A stretch of 64,000 bases of DNA, from positions 6,696,001 through 6,760,000 of the forward strand of contig NZ_CP107958.1 of assembly GCF_036075115.1 (NCBI RefSeq), written 5' to 3'. The position numbers and the translations under genes are program-made. The stretch is from Streptomyces sp. NBC_00377. GTDB taxonomy: Bacteria; Actinomycetota; Actinomycetes; Streptomycetales; Streptomycetaceae. This document shows, piece by piece, positions 41,741-50,010 of the stretch. Each line of letters starts with the position of its first letter. Within the stretch, counting starts at the first letter, position 1. A model generated the notes under the pieces. It did no database searches. It worked only from the letters and a program-made list of their open reading frames with translations, and was not told where the DNA came from.

Positions 41741-43633
41741 CTAACGGGCCGGCCGGGGCTCGGCGCACACCCGGGCCACCAACTCCCGCACCACGGACGG
41801 CCCGTTCAGCGTCAGCACCGACTCGGGATGGAACTGGACCCCGGCGACGGCGTTCATCGGCGCGCCCTCCGCACGACGCGGCCCGCGCAGCGCGTGCACC
41901 TCGCCGTTCGCGGCCCGGCTCACCTCCACCCCGTGCGCGGCCAGCTCCCGCAGCGCCTCGTCGTCGCACCGCGCCACGAAGCTGTTGTAGAACCCGACGG
42001 TCTCCTGGCGCCCGAACAGGTCAACGGTCGTCTGCGCCCCCTGGTACGGCACCTCCTTGCGGACGATGTCCAGCCCCAGCTCCGCCGCGATCAGCTCGTG
42101 CCCGAGGCAGACCCCGAGGACACCGTGCCGGTGCTCCCGGACCACCCGCGCGGTCAGCTCCCGCAGCAGCCGCATCTTGGGATCGGACAGGTCGCACGGG
42201 TCACCGGGGCCGGGGCCCAGCACCACGGGCCCCTCGTGCGCGAGCACCGACTCCGTCAGCCCGGGCTCGTCGTAGCGCCGCACGCCCACCTCGAGGCCGA
42301 TCGACCGCAGTACGTGCGCGAGCATCGCGGTGAAGGTGTCCTCGCCGTCGACGACGAGCGCGTGACCGGTCAGCTCCCCGGTCCGCTCCTGCATCCGCAG
42401 CCAGAACGGCGCCAGCGAGGCCCGGCGCCCGTCCAGCGCCTCCCGCACCCGGGGGTCGTCGGCCAGCCGGGGCCGCGCGCCCTCCGTGCGGGGCCTGCCC
42501 GGCCGTACACCGAGCGCGGCCAGCACGCCCGCCGCCTTCGCGTGCGTCTCCGCGACCTCCCCCGCCGGATCCGAACCCCGTACGAGGGTGGCGCCGACCG
42601 GCACCCGCAGCCGCCCGGCCGCGTCGATGTCGGCGGTGCGGATCAGGATCGGGGAGTCGAGGGTCTGCGCACCGCCCGAGTCCCTGCCCAGCAGAGCCAG
42701 CGCACCGGCGTAGTAGCCCCGCCCGCCGACCTCGTGGCGCTCGATGACCCGGCAGGCGTTCTGTACCGGAGAGCCGGTGACGGTCGCCGCGAACATGGTC
42801 TCCTTCAGGACCTCCCGCACGTCCAGCGAGGATCTGCCGCGCAGCTCGTACTCGGTGTGCGCGAGATGAGCCATCTCCTTCAGCCGGGGGCCGATCACCA
42901 CCCCGCCCATGTCGCCGACGGTGCACATCATCTTGAGCTCCTCGTCGACGACCATCGACAGCTCCTCGACCTCCTTGTCGTCGGCGAGGAAGTCCAGCAG
43001 AAGCTCGGGTGTCGGCCCCTCGGCCGGATACCGGTACGTCCCGCTGATGGGGTTCATCACGACCGTGCCGCCGGACATCCGCACATGGACCTCCGGGCTG
43101 GCGCCCACCAGGGTCCGGTCCCCGGTGTGCACGACGAACGTCCAGTAGGCGCCCCGCTCGCCCTCGAGCAGCCGCCGGAAGAGGGCCAGCGCGTCGGCCC
43201 GGCCGAAGCCGGGGATCCGCCCCTCGTACGTCCGGCGGATCACGAAGTTGGCGCCCTCGCCCCGCCCGATCTCGTCCCGCAGCACCCGTCCGACGATCTC
43301 CGCGTAACGCTCGTCGGGCACGTCGAAGCCACCGTCCTCGACGCGCACGTCGTGGGCCGGGAGCCGGTCGACGGCGTCCGCCAGCGGCAGGACGTGCGTC
43401 TCCTGCGGGATCAGCACCGTCAGGGGCGTGCCGTCGTCGCGGACGTCGAAGCCGCGCTCGCGGATCTGCCGGAAGGGGACGAGGGCCAGGCCCTCCCCGG
43501 GGAGCTCGGCGAGCCGGTCGTACGTGGCGACCGGACCGAGCAGGACCTCCACCGTGTCCGCGTCATGGCCGGGGGTGCGGCGGCGGAGCAGGGCGAAGGG
43601 GCGGTCGTCGTGGAGCAGCCGTGCCAGGTCCAT
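41741..43633 (-). CDS. trpEG: Fused anthranilate synthase TrpE-TrpG
   Basis: A 630-aa fusion making anthranilate from chorismate and glutamine. The TrpE part (about 1-420) has the chorismate-enzyme motif PISGTYRYP and GSPVQNACRV. The TrpG class I amidotransferase part (about 440-630) has Cys in GVCLGHELI and the His-Glu pair in VQFHPES. The PhzE-like fused form with an attenuator leader is known from S. venezuelae. GAGGAA precedes ATG 43633. Expression is controlled by the upstream trpL attenuator. Confidence 0.95.
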   Translation of the reverse strand: MDLARLLHDDRPFALLRRRTPGHDADTVEVLLGPVATYDRLAELPGEGLALVPFRQIRERGFDVRDDGTPLTVLIPQETHVLPLADAVDRLPAHDVRVEDGGFDVPDERYAEIVGRVLRDEIGRGEGANFVIRRTYEGRIPGFGRADALALFRRLLEGERGAYWTFVVHTGDRTLVGASPEVHVRMSGGTVVMNPISGTYRYPAEGPTPELLLDFLADDKEVEELSMVVDEELKMMCTVGDMGGVVIGPRLKEMAHLAHTEYELRGRSSLDVREVLKETMFAATVTGSPVQNACRVIERHEVGGRGYYAGALALLGRDSGGAQTLDSPILIRTADIDAAGRLRVPVGATLVRGSDPAGEVAETHAKAAGVLAALGVRPGRPRTEGARPRLADDPRVREALDGRRASLAPFWLRMQERTGELTGHALVVDGEDTFTAMLAHVLRSIGLEVGVRRYDEPGLTESVLAHEGPVVLGPGPGDPCDLSDPKMRLLRELTARVVREHRHGVLGVCLGHELIAAELGLDIVRKEVPYQGAQTTVDLFGRQETVGFYNSFVARCDDEALRELAAHGVEVSRAANGEVHALRGPRRAEGAPMNAVAGVQFHPESVLTLNGPSVVRELVARVCAEPRPAR

Positions 43634-43727
43634 GGGATTCCTCTTCCGTCGATGCGACCGATGCCGACCGACGCCTGTCGGTGTCGGAGCGGGTATCGGT
43701 CTCGGTGAGGAACGGCCCCGGAAACGC

Positions 43728-43754
43728 CGAAGGCCGCCCCTCGGGCGGCCTTCG
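43728..43754 (-). terminator. trp attenuator terminator hairpin
   Basis: A 12-bp stem (43728-43739 with 43743-43754), three-base loop, followed on the minus strand by GGCGTTTCC. The GGCCGCC of the terminator's 5' arm can alternatively pair with GGCGGCC near the end of trpL, forming an antiterminator. Confidence 0.85.
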
Positions 43755-43776
43755 CGAAGTCTTGCGTACGCGCAGT

Positions 43777-43833
43777 TCAGTGGGCCGCCGGATGAGCGGT
43801 CCACCACCAGTTCTGGATCGAAAGCGCGAACAT
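43777..43833 (-). CDS. trpL: trp leader peptide (TrpL)
   Basis: An 18-residue ORF with three consecutive Trp codons (TGG x3 at residues 9-11, in QNWWWTAHP). Ribosome stalling at these codons when Trp-tRNA is low frees GGCGGCC to pair with the terminator arm, letting transcription into trpEG. The Trp-codon region itself can pair with GCGGCCCAC (protector). A TAGGGT box seven bases before the ATG suggests a leaderless start, unusual for a leader peptide gene. Confidence 0.88.
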   Translation of the reverse strand: MFALSIQNWWWTAHPAAH

Positions 43834-43840
43834 GCGACGC

Positions 43841-43846
43841 ACCCTA
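43841..43846 (-). promoter_or_regulatory. -10 box TAGGGT for trpL-trpEG
   Basis: TAGGGT on the minus strand ends seven bases before the trpL ATG. Confidence 0.55.
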
Positions 43847-43916
43847 CCCCACGCGCACCTGAGCGGGAGGGCGTCTCACCTGTCGAGCCGGGAGAAAACG
43901 ACTCGACACGACCCCG

Positions 43917-43922
43917 TAATGT
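43917..43922 (+). promoter_or_regulatory. -10 box TAATGT for leaderless DAHP synthase
   Basis: TAATGT ends seven bases before GTG 43930. It is divergent from the trpL promoter, about 70 bp away. Confidence 0.5.
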
Positions 43923-43929
43923 TGAGGGC

Positions 43930-45282
43930 GTGACCGTGAACGCGAAGACCAGCGCGAGCGCTGGCAACACCTGGCGAGACCTGCCCGCGGCGCAGCAGCC
44001 CGAGTACCCCGACACCGAGGCTCTGCGCGCAGTGATCGCGGACCTCGAGTCGTATCCGCCGCTCGTCTTCGCGGGCGAGTGCGACCAGCTGCGCGCCCGG
44101 ATGGCGGCCGTCGCCAAGGGAGAGGCGTTCCTGCTCCAGGGCGGCGACTGTGCCGAGGCCTTCGACGGCGTGTCCGCAGATCACATCCGCAACAAGCTGA
44201 AGACCCTGCTCCAGATGGGCGCCGTGCTGACGTACGCGGCCTCGGTGCCGGTCGTCAAGGTCGGCCGGATCGCCGGCCAGTACTCCAAGCCGCGCTCCAA
44301 GGGCACCGAGACCCGTGACGGCGTGACCCTGCCGACGTACCGCGGCGACTCGGTCAACGGCTTCGACTTCGATGAGAAGTCCCGCATCCCGGACCCCGAG
44401 CGGCTGAAGCGGATGTACAACGCCTCCGCCTCCACGCTCAACCTGGTGCGCGCCTTCACCACCGGCGGCTACGCCGACCTGCGTCAGGTGCACGCCTGGA
44501 ACCAGGACTTCGTGAAGTCGTCCCCGTCCGGCCAGCGCTACGAGCAGCTCGCCCGTGAGATCGACCAGGCGCTGAACTTCATGCACGCCTGCGGGGCCGA
44601 CCCGGAGGAGTTCAGGACCGTCGAGTTCTTCTCCTCGCACGAGGCGCTGCTGCTCGACTACGAGTCCGCCCTGACCAGGGTCGACTCCCGTACCGGGCGG
44701 CTGTACGACGTCTCGGCGCACATGGTGTGGATCGGTGAGCGCACCCGGCAGCTGGATCACGCGCACATCGAGTTCGCCTCGAAGATCCGCAACCCGATCG
44801 GCATCAAGCTCGGCCCGACGACCACGGCCGAGGAGGCGCTCCAGTACATCGAGCGCCTGGACCCCGACCGTGAGCCGGGCCGGCTGACCTTCATCGTCCG
44901 TATGGGCGCCGACAAGGTCCGCGACAAGCTGCCCGAGCTGGTCGAGAAGGTCAGCGCCTCGGGCGCGACCGTGGCCTGGATCACCGACCCGATGCACGGC
45001 AACACCTACGAGGCGGCCTCGGGTCACAAGACCCGCCGGTTCGACGACGTGCTCGACGAGGTCAAGGGCTTCTTCGAGGTCCACAAGGGTCTCGGCACCC
45101 ACCCGGGCGGCATCCATGTCGAGCTGACCGGTGACGATGTCACCGAGTGCGTGGGCGGCGGCGACGAGATCTTCGTCGACGACCTCCACCAGCGCTACGA
45201 GACGGCCTGCGACCCCCGGCTGAACCGCAGCCAGTCCCTGGACCTGGCCTTCCTCGTCGCCGAGATGTACCGCGACCAGTAA
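43930..45282 (+). CDS. Class II (plant-type) DAHP synthase
   Basis: A 450-aa enzyme that condenses PEP and erythrose 4-phosphate, the first step of the shikimate pathway. Typical class II motifs include LQGGDCAEAF (metal Cys), KVGRIAGQYSKPRS, SSHEALLLDYE, IGERTRQ and GIHVELTG. The M. tuberculosis counterpart AroG (Rv2178c) occupies the same neighbourhood and is regulated by aromatic amino acids. It is divergent from trpEG, so aromatic flux entry and Trp synthesis share one intergenic region. Confidence 0.95.
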   Translation: MTVNAKTSASAGNTWRDLPAAQQPEYPDTEALRAVIADLESYPPLVFAGECDQLRARMAAVAKGEAFLLQGGDCAEAFDGVSADHIRNKLKTLLQMGAVLTYAASVPVVKVGRIAGQYSKPRSKGTETRDGVTLPTYRGDSVNGFDFDEKSRIPDPERLKRMYNASASTLNLVRAFTTGGYADLRQVHAWNQDFVKSSPSGQRYEQLAREIDQALNFMHACGADPEEFRTVEFFSSHEALLLDYESALTRVDSRTGRLYDVSAHMVWIGERTRQLDHAHIEFASKIRNPIGIKLGPTTTAEEALQYIERLDPDREPGRLTFIVRMGADKVRDKLPELVEKVSASGATVAWITDPMHGNTYEAASGHKTRRFDDVLDEVKGFFEVHKGLGTHPGGIHVELTGDDVTECVGGGDEIFVDDLHQRYETACDPRLNRSQSLDLAFLVAEMYRDQ

Positions 45283-45307
45283 CCGTCGGGCAGGGCAGCG
45301 GCATGGC

Positions 45308-45343
45308 AGTGGGGCGCGGATCACATACGATCCGCGCCCCACT
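45308..45343 (+). terminator. Terminator after DAHP synthase
   Basis: A perfect 15-bp stem (45308-45322 with 45329-45343), loop ACATAC, then CCACTTTTG. Confidence 0.9.
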
Positions 45344-45370
45344 CCACTTTTGTCGACACTGAGTGCCGGG

Positions 45371-45389
45371 TAAGGTTAGGTTAGCCTTA
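45371..45389 (+). promoter_or_regulatory. Iron box (DmdR1/IdeR operator)
   Basis: TAAGGTTAGGTTAGCCTTA matches 15 of 19 positions of the actinobacterial iron-box consensus TTAGGTTAGGCTAACCTAA. It lies 24 bases before the Bfd-like start, where bound repressor would block initiation. Confidence 0.85.
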
Positions 45390-45413
45390 TTGATCTCGGC
45401 GGGAGGTGAGTGC

Positions 45414-45683
45414 GTGTTCGTGTGCAGCTGCTTCGGCGTGACCGAGGCGCAGGTCCAGCAGCATGCGGACGACGGCGCCTGCACACCCCGCCAGATAGCC
45501 TCCGCCTGCAAGGCGGGCACGGACTGCGGGTCGTGCGTCCGCCGGATCCAGGCGATTCTCGGCCGGGGCGCGCTGCCGCGCCGGGGCACCGCCGACCGGG
45601 GTCGGCCGGTCCTCGCCGGACTCACCGGCACGGACGGATTCGAGGAACTCGAAGGACCCGAGGAACTCGGGGAAGCGGCCTAG
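45414..45683 (+). CDS. bfd: Bacterioferritin-associated ferredoxin-like [2Fe-2S] protein
   Basis: An 89-aa protein. Its first 55 residues are a Bfd-like domain with four cysteines (VCSCFGVT and ACKAGTDCGSC). Bfd reduces ferric iron inside bacterioferritin to release it. The remainder is a low-complexity acidic tail. The GTG at 45414 has GGGAGGT seven bases upstream. The iron box predicts derepression under iron starvation, which suits iron mobilisation. Bfr is encoded head-on, only eight bases away. Confidence 0.88.
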   Translation: MFVCSCFGVTEAQVQQHADDGACTPRQIASACKAGTDCGSCVRRIQAILGRGALPRRGTADRGRPVLAGLTGTDGFEELEGPEELGEAA

Positions 45684-45691
45684 GCGGAGCT

Positions 45692-46171
45692 TCAGCTCTC
45701 CGGCTGCTCGATCAGCTGCGCGAGGTACAGCGCCTCGCCGAGCTTCTCCAGCAGTTCCAGCTGGGTGTCCAGGTAGTCGATGTGGTGCTCCTCGTCCGCG
45801 AGGATCGACTCGAAGATGTTCGCGGACGTGATGTCGCCCTTTTCGCGCATCACCTTGATGCCGCGCCTCAGACGGTCGATCGCCTCCACCTCGACCTGCC
45901 GGTCGGCCTCGAACATCTCCCTGACCGTCTGCCCGACGCGCACGTGGAACAGCCGCTGGTAGTTCGGCAGCCCCTCCAGGAACAGGATCCGGTCGGTGAG
46001 CACCTCGGCGTGCTTCATCTCGTCGAACGACTCGTGCCGCGTGTACTTGGCGAGCTTCGTCCAGCCGAAGTTCTCCTGCATCTTGGCGTGCAGGAAGTAC
46101 TGGTTGATCGCGGTGAGCTCGCCGGTGAGCTGCTCGTTGAGGAACTCGATGACCTCGGGGTCGCCCTGCAT
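45692..46171 (-). CDS. bfr: Bacterioferritin (Bfr)
   Basis: A 159-aa 24-mer iron-storage subunit with heme b. Ferroxidase ligands (LTGELTAINQY, HESFDEMKHAE, ILADEEHHID) and the heme-ligating Met in FDEMKHAE are present. ATG 46171 is chosen because the GGAAGGAG ribosome binding site lies inside the longer frame. It converges on bfd. No iron box precedes it; instead two direct repeats occur at 46262-46295. Confidence 0.95.
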   Translation of the reverse strand: MQGDPEVIEFLNEQLTGELTAINQYFLHAKMQENFGWTKLAKYTRHESFDEMKHAEVLTDRILFLEGLPNYQRLFHVRVGQTVREMFEADRQVEVEAIDRLRRGIKVMREKGDITSANIFESILADEEHHIDYLDTQLELLEKLGEALYLAQLIEQPES

Positions 46172-46259
46172 CGCAGAGGCTCCTTCCACGTGGGGAATCG
46201 GGGTGAGGAATCGGGGAGGCTGCCGCCGAATGATTGCACCGGTGTCGAAGATCGTCCAG

Positions 46260-46295
46260 TAAGTGCGTACTTAGTAAGTTAGTGCATGCTTAGTA
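46260..46295. promoter_or_regulatory. Tandem direct repeat / palindromes upstream of bfr
   Basis: AGTGCGTACTTAGTA (46262-46276) and AGTGCATGCTTAGTA (46281-46295) are 15-mers with two mismatches, 19 bp apart. The first lies in the near-palindrome TAAGTGCGTACTTA (46260-46273), the second contains GCATGC. It is a likely regulator site in the divergent bfr / oxidoreductase region. Confidence 0.5.
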
Positions 46296-46369
46296 GCAGT
46301 TGCCCGATTCGGGATATGCCCGGTCATGGCTGGTCATGTGCACCGTCCGGGGTCTGTCAGGATGGAGTC

Positions 46370-47002
46370 ATGGGGCATCCGGTGGAGCGTGAATCTGGGG
46401 AAGAAGCAGTGTCCGAGCTTCCGCCGGGACAGCGACTCCAGCGGGGCTGGCCCGTCACGCACTACGGTCCGGTGCCCAGGTTCCGGCCCGAACGCTGGGA
46501 GTTCCGGGTCTTCGGCGCCACCGCCGACGGCGAGAAGCGCTGCTGGAACCACGACGAGTTCACGGCCCTTCCCTACACGTCCGTCGTGGCCGATCTGCAC
46601 TGCGTGACGAAGTTCAGCATGCTCGGCGCCGAGTGGGGCGGCATCCCGGCCCGCACGATCCTCGAGAGCGCCCCCCCGGCCCCGAACGTCACCCATGTGA
46701 TGGTGTGGGCCGAGTACGGGTTCAGTTCGAACCTGCGGCTCGCCGACTTCGCCGCGGAGCGCACGATCTTCGCCACCCACAAGGACGGCGAGCTGCTCAC
46801 CGCGGAACACGGCTTCCCGCTGCGGCTGGTCGTTCCCCACCTCTACGCCTGGAAGGGCCCCAAGTGGGTCCGCGGCGTCGAGTACATGACCGCCGACCGG
46901 CGCGGCTTCTGGGAGGAGCGCGGCTACCACAACGTCGGCGATCCCTGGAAGGAACAGCGCTACTCCTACCAGGAGGGCCCGGGGGACGGGCCGGAACTCT
47001 GA
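46370..47002 (+). CDS. Sulfite oxidase-like molybdopterin oxidoreductase
   Basis: A 210-aa molybdopterin-binding domain of the SuoX/YedY (MsrP) superfamily. The molybdenum-ligating Cys is in DLHCVTKFS; substrate pocket residues follow. It lacks a signal peptide and dimerisation domain, so it is probably cytoplasmic and of unknown substrate. I use ATG 46370, six bases after a CAGGAT box (leaderless-like); GTG 46409 is another possible start. Confidence 0.82.
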   Translation: MGHPVERESGEEAVSELPPGQRLQRGWPVTHYGPVPRFRPERWEFRVFGATADGEKRCWNHDEFTALPYTSVVADLHCVTKFSMLGAEWGGIPARTILESAPPAPNVTHVMVWAEYGFSSNLRLADFAAERTIFATHKDGELLTAEHGFPLRLVVPHLYAWKGPKWVRGVEYMTADRRGFWEERGYHNVGDPWKEQRYSYQEGPGDGPEL

Positions 47003-47022
47003 CGCCTGCGGCAGGGCGTCAG
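47001..47022. terminator. Hairpin at convergent ends of oxidoreductase and nfo
   Basis: TGACGCC-t pairs with g-GGCGTCA; it overlaps both stop codons. Confidence 0.45.
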
Positions 47023-47897
47023 CCGTCCCGCAGCTTCTTCAGCCGCTCCACGTCCGCCGCGTGCCCCTCCCTGCCGCCGGGTGTCTCGATGATCAGCGGT
47101 ACGCCCGCGGTGGCCGGATGGGTCATCAACGCCCGGAACGGGTCCTCGCCGATGTGACCGGCGCCGATGTTCTCGTGCCGGTCCTTGTGGGCGCCGACCA
47201 CGTCCTTGGAGTCGTTGGCGTGGATCAGCTTCAGCCGGCCCTCGCCGACCGTGTCCACCAGCAGGTCGAGGGTCCGGTGCATACCGGCCGGGCCGGTCAG
47301 ATCGTGCCCCGCCGCGAAGATGTGGCAGGTGTCGAGACAGACGCCCAGCTTGGGATGGGCGTCCAGCGCCTCGAAGTACGGCCCGAAGTCCCAGGTGCGG
47401 GAGCAGAGCGAGGCGCCCTGGCCGGCGGTGGACTCGAGCAGCAGGAACGGGTCGTCGTCGTGCGTCAGCTCGTCCAGCAGCGGCAGCAGGTACTCGCGCA
47501 CCTGCTTCAGCGCCACCGACCGGTCCCGCCCGCCCGTCGCGCTCCCCGTGTGCACGACCACTCCCAGCGCGCCGATCTCGCGCCCCCGACGCAGCGAGTG
47601 CCGCATCGACTCCACGGACCTCTCGGCCGTCGCCTCGGTGTGCGAGCCGAAGTTGATCAGGTACGGCGCGTGCACGTACGCCGGGACCGACCGCTGCGCG
47701 CACGCCTCCCGGAACGCCTCGTCCTGCCGGGGGTTGCCGACGGGAGTGGCCCAGCCGCGCGGGTTGGCGACGAACACCTGGACCGTCTCGGCGCCCAGGT
47801 CGTGCGCGTACGACATGCCCACGGAGTGCAGACCGCCGGCCACCGGGACGTGGCCGCCGACCGGGTTGCGGGAGGGGAAGGGGGCTGAGGAACTCAC
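47019..47897 (-). CDS. nfo: Endonuclease IV (AP endonuclease, Nfo)
   Basis: A 292-aa TIM-barrel zinc enzyme that cuts DNA at abasic sites. Metal-ligand motifs are visible: YVHAPYLINFGS, VVHTGSATG, LLESTAGQG, GVCLDTCHIFAAG, LIHANDSKDVVG, RHENIGAGHIG and IIETPGG. The GTG start at 47897 lies six bases after a CACCCT box, again leaderless-like; no ribosome binding site is seen. Confidence 0.93.
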   Translation of the reverse strand: MSSSAPFPSRNPVGGHVPVAGGLHSVGMSYAHDLGAETVQVFVANPRGWATPVGNPRQDEAFREACAQRSVPAYVHAPYLINFGSHTEATAERSVESMRHSLRRGREIGALGVVVHTGSATGGRDRSVALKQVREYLLPLLDELTHDDDPFLLLESTAGQGASLCSRTWDFGPYFEALDAHPKLGVCLDTCHIFAAGHDLTGPAGMHRTLDLLVDTVGEGRLKLIHANDSKDVVGAHKDRHENIGAGHIGEDPFRALMTHPATAGVPLIIETPGGREGHAADVERLKKLRDG

Positions 47898-47903
47898 CCG
47901 TTC

Positions 47904-47909
47904 AGGGTG
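47904..47909 (-). promoter_or_regulatory. -10-like CACCCT for nfo
   Basis: CACCCT on the minus strand, a C-for-T variant of TANNNT, six bases before the GTG. Confidence 0.35.
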
Positions 47910-47931
47910 TCATGCCCCGGGCACCGCCCGG

Positions 47932-49872
47932 TCACCGGATGGTGATCGTGATCGTCGACCCCTTGGGGGCCGTCGAGCCCGCCTCCACGGACTGCTTCTT
48001 CACGGTGTCGCCGAACAGCCCGAGCAGTCCCCGGTCCTCCTTGACCTCGAACCCGGACTGCTTCAGGAGCGACTTGGCGTCGTCGACGCTCGCACCGACC
48101 ACGTCCGGGACCTCGACCATCTCCGGTCCCTTGGACAGCGTCAGCGTCACCGTGTCGCCGTCGGCGGCCTCGCTGTCCGCCTTCGGGGTCTGCGCCGCCA
48201 CCTGGCCCTTGTCGAACTCGGAGGTCACCTGTCCGGGGGCGACCTTCACCTTCAGGCCGGCCTCCTCCAGCTCGGCCCTGGCGTCGGCCAGGTCCTCGCC
48301 GGTGACGTCCGGGACGTCGACCGGGCTGCCCTTGCTGACCACGAGCGAGACCGCGGTGCCCGCCCGCCGCTGCGCGCCGGCCTCCGGGGCGGTGCTGATC
48401 ACGAAGCCCTTGAGCACGTCCTCGCTGAACGCCTCGGTGACCAGCCCCGGCTCCAGACCGTCGGACTTCAGCAGTTCCTCGGCCTTGTCCAGGCGGGAAC
48501 CCTGCACGTCCGGCACCTTCACGATCTCCGGGCCGTCGGAGACGGTGAGCGTCACGGAGTCGTGTCTGCGGATCCGCGCGCCCGGCCCGGGGTCGGTGTC
48601 CATGACGGTGCCGCGCTTCGCGGTGTCGCTGTGCCTGTGCTCGACCTTGCCGACCTGGAGCCCGGAGGCCTCCAGCCGCGACCTGGCCTCCGCCTCCTTC
48701 TGCGTCAGCACCGCGGGGACCCTGGTGAACTGGCCGGAGTTGATGTACCAGACACCGGCGCCCACACCGAACACCAGCAGAACGGCGGCGACGAGCGCGA
48801 GCACCCCGCGCCGGGGCCGCACGGAACGGCGCCGGGGCGGCAGGGGCGGCGGGCTCTGGAACCGCGAGGTGCGGTTGAGCGGGTCCTCGCCGCCGAAGGG
48901 GGCGTCCTCGTTGACGGGCAGCGGGCGCGGCACGGTGAGCGAGCGCGGGATGACGCTCGTGCGGTCCTCGGCGTTGTCGTGCGCGGCGGACACGGCCTGC
49001 GGCGGCAGCGCGTCCAGCTGGTCCTCGGTGAGCGCGGCCCGCGCTTCCAGCGTCTGCCCGAGCAGCGCCACGGCGTCGTAGGCCCGGGCGCCGGGATCGC
49101 GGGCGGTGGCCGACGCCACGAGCTCGTCCAGTTCGAAGGGCAGCCCGGGGACCAGGGACGACGGAGGGGGGACGTCCTCGTGCAGGTGCTTGTAGAGCAC
49201 GACCGCGGGGGAGTCCCCGTCGTGGGGTTTCTCGCCCGTGAGCATCTCGTGGAGCACCACCCCGCACGCGTACACGTCGACGCGGGGATCGGCGGTACCG
49301 GACTGCTCGATCTGCTCGGGAGCGAGATAGGCGACGGTGCCGAGCACGGCTCCGGTGGTGCTGGTCACGGTGTCGACGGAGCGCACCAGCCCGAAGTCCG
49401 CGACCTTGACCCGCCCGTCATCCCCTATCAGCACGTTCTCGGGCTTCATGTCCCGGTGCACGAAGCCGGCCCGGTGCGCCGCGCCGAGCGCGGCCAGCAC
49501 GGGCTCCAGGATGTCGAGCGCGGCGCGCGGCTGAAGCGCCCCGCGCTCCCGCAGCACATCACGCAGAGTGCACCCGGCGATGTACTCCATGGCCAGATAG
49601 ACGTACGACCCGTCGGCACCCTGGTCGAACACCTGGACGACGTTGGGGTGGGCGAGCCGGGCGACGGACTTGGCCTCCCGGATGAACCGCTCGACGAACG
49701 CCGCGTCGGCGGCGAGCGCCGGGTGCATCACCTTGAGCGCGAGCACACGGTCCAGGCGGGTGTCCACGGCCCGGTAGACCGTGGCCATCCCGCCGACCGC
49801 GATGCGCGCCTCGACGCGATACCGGCCGTCGAGCAACTGCCCGACCAGAGGGTCCTGAAGGGTCGTGTCCAC
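47932..49872 (-). CDS. PASTA-domain Ser/Thr protein kinase (PknL/PknB-like)
   Basis: A 646-aa receptor kinase. The kinase domain (about 12-270) has the glycine loop IAVGGMATVY, Lys in LALKVM, HRDMKPENV, DFGLVRS and activation-loop Thr residues. One transmembrane helix (about 375-396) and four extracellular PASTA repeats (VPDV starts) follow, which bind peptidoglycan or lipid II. Position matches M. tuberculosis PknL (Rv2176), but PknL lacks PASTA repeats. TACACT seven bases before GTG 49872 implies a leaderless mRNA; the longer frame is rejected. Confidence 0.93.
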   Translation of the reverse strand: MDTTLQDPLVGQLLDGRYRVEARIAVGGMATVYRAVDTRLDRVLALKVMHPALAADAAFVERFIREAKSVARLAHPNVVQVFDQGADGSYVYLAMEYIAGCTLRDVLRERGALQPRAALDILEPVLAALGAAHRAGFVHRDMKPENVLIGDDGRVKVADFGLVRSVDTVTSTTGAVLGTVAYLAPEQIEQSGTADPRVDVYACGVVLHEMLTGEKPHDGDSPAVVLYKHLHEDVPPPSSLVPGLPFELDELVASATARDPGARAYDAVALLGQTLEARAALTEDQLDALPPQAVSAAHDNAEDRTSVIPRSLTVPRPLPVNEDAPFGGEDPLNRTSRFQSPPPLPPRRRSVRPRRGVLALVAAVLLVFGVGAGVWYINSGQFTRVPAVLTQKEAEARSRLEASGLQVGKVEHRHSDTAKRGTVMDTDPGPGARIRRHDSVTLTVSDGPEIVKVPDVQGSRLDKAEELLKSDGLEPGLVTEAFSEDVLKGFVISTAPEAGAQRRAGTAVSLVVSKGSPVDVPDVTGEDLADARAELEEAGLKVKVAPGQVTSEFDKGQVAAQTPKADSEAADGDTVTLTLSKGPEMVEVPDVVGASVDDAKSLLKQSGFEVKEDRGLLGLFGDTVKKQSVEAGSTAPKGSTITITIR

Positions 49873-49879
49873 GCAGGTG

Positions 49880-49885
49880 AGTGTA
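49880..49885 (-). promoter_or_regulatory. -10 box TACACT for leaderless kinase
   Basis: TACACT on the minus strand, seven bases before GTG 49872. Confidence 0.55.
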
Positions 49886-50010
49886 CGAGCCGCCGCTGAC
49901 ACCTCCGCCGGTTCCACCGCGATCGCAGCGGGACTGGAGCCGACCTGTGACGCAATCCACGGCCCGGGCGACGGCCCACTCCGGAGACCGGACGGTAACG
50001 GGGCGGCCGC

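Noticed and set aside
39132..41969. 945-aa minus-strand ORF across macS/macR/pfkA
   Set aside because: A shadow frame with Arg/Gly/Ala-rich composition and no start signals, overlapping three real genes.
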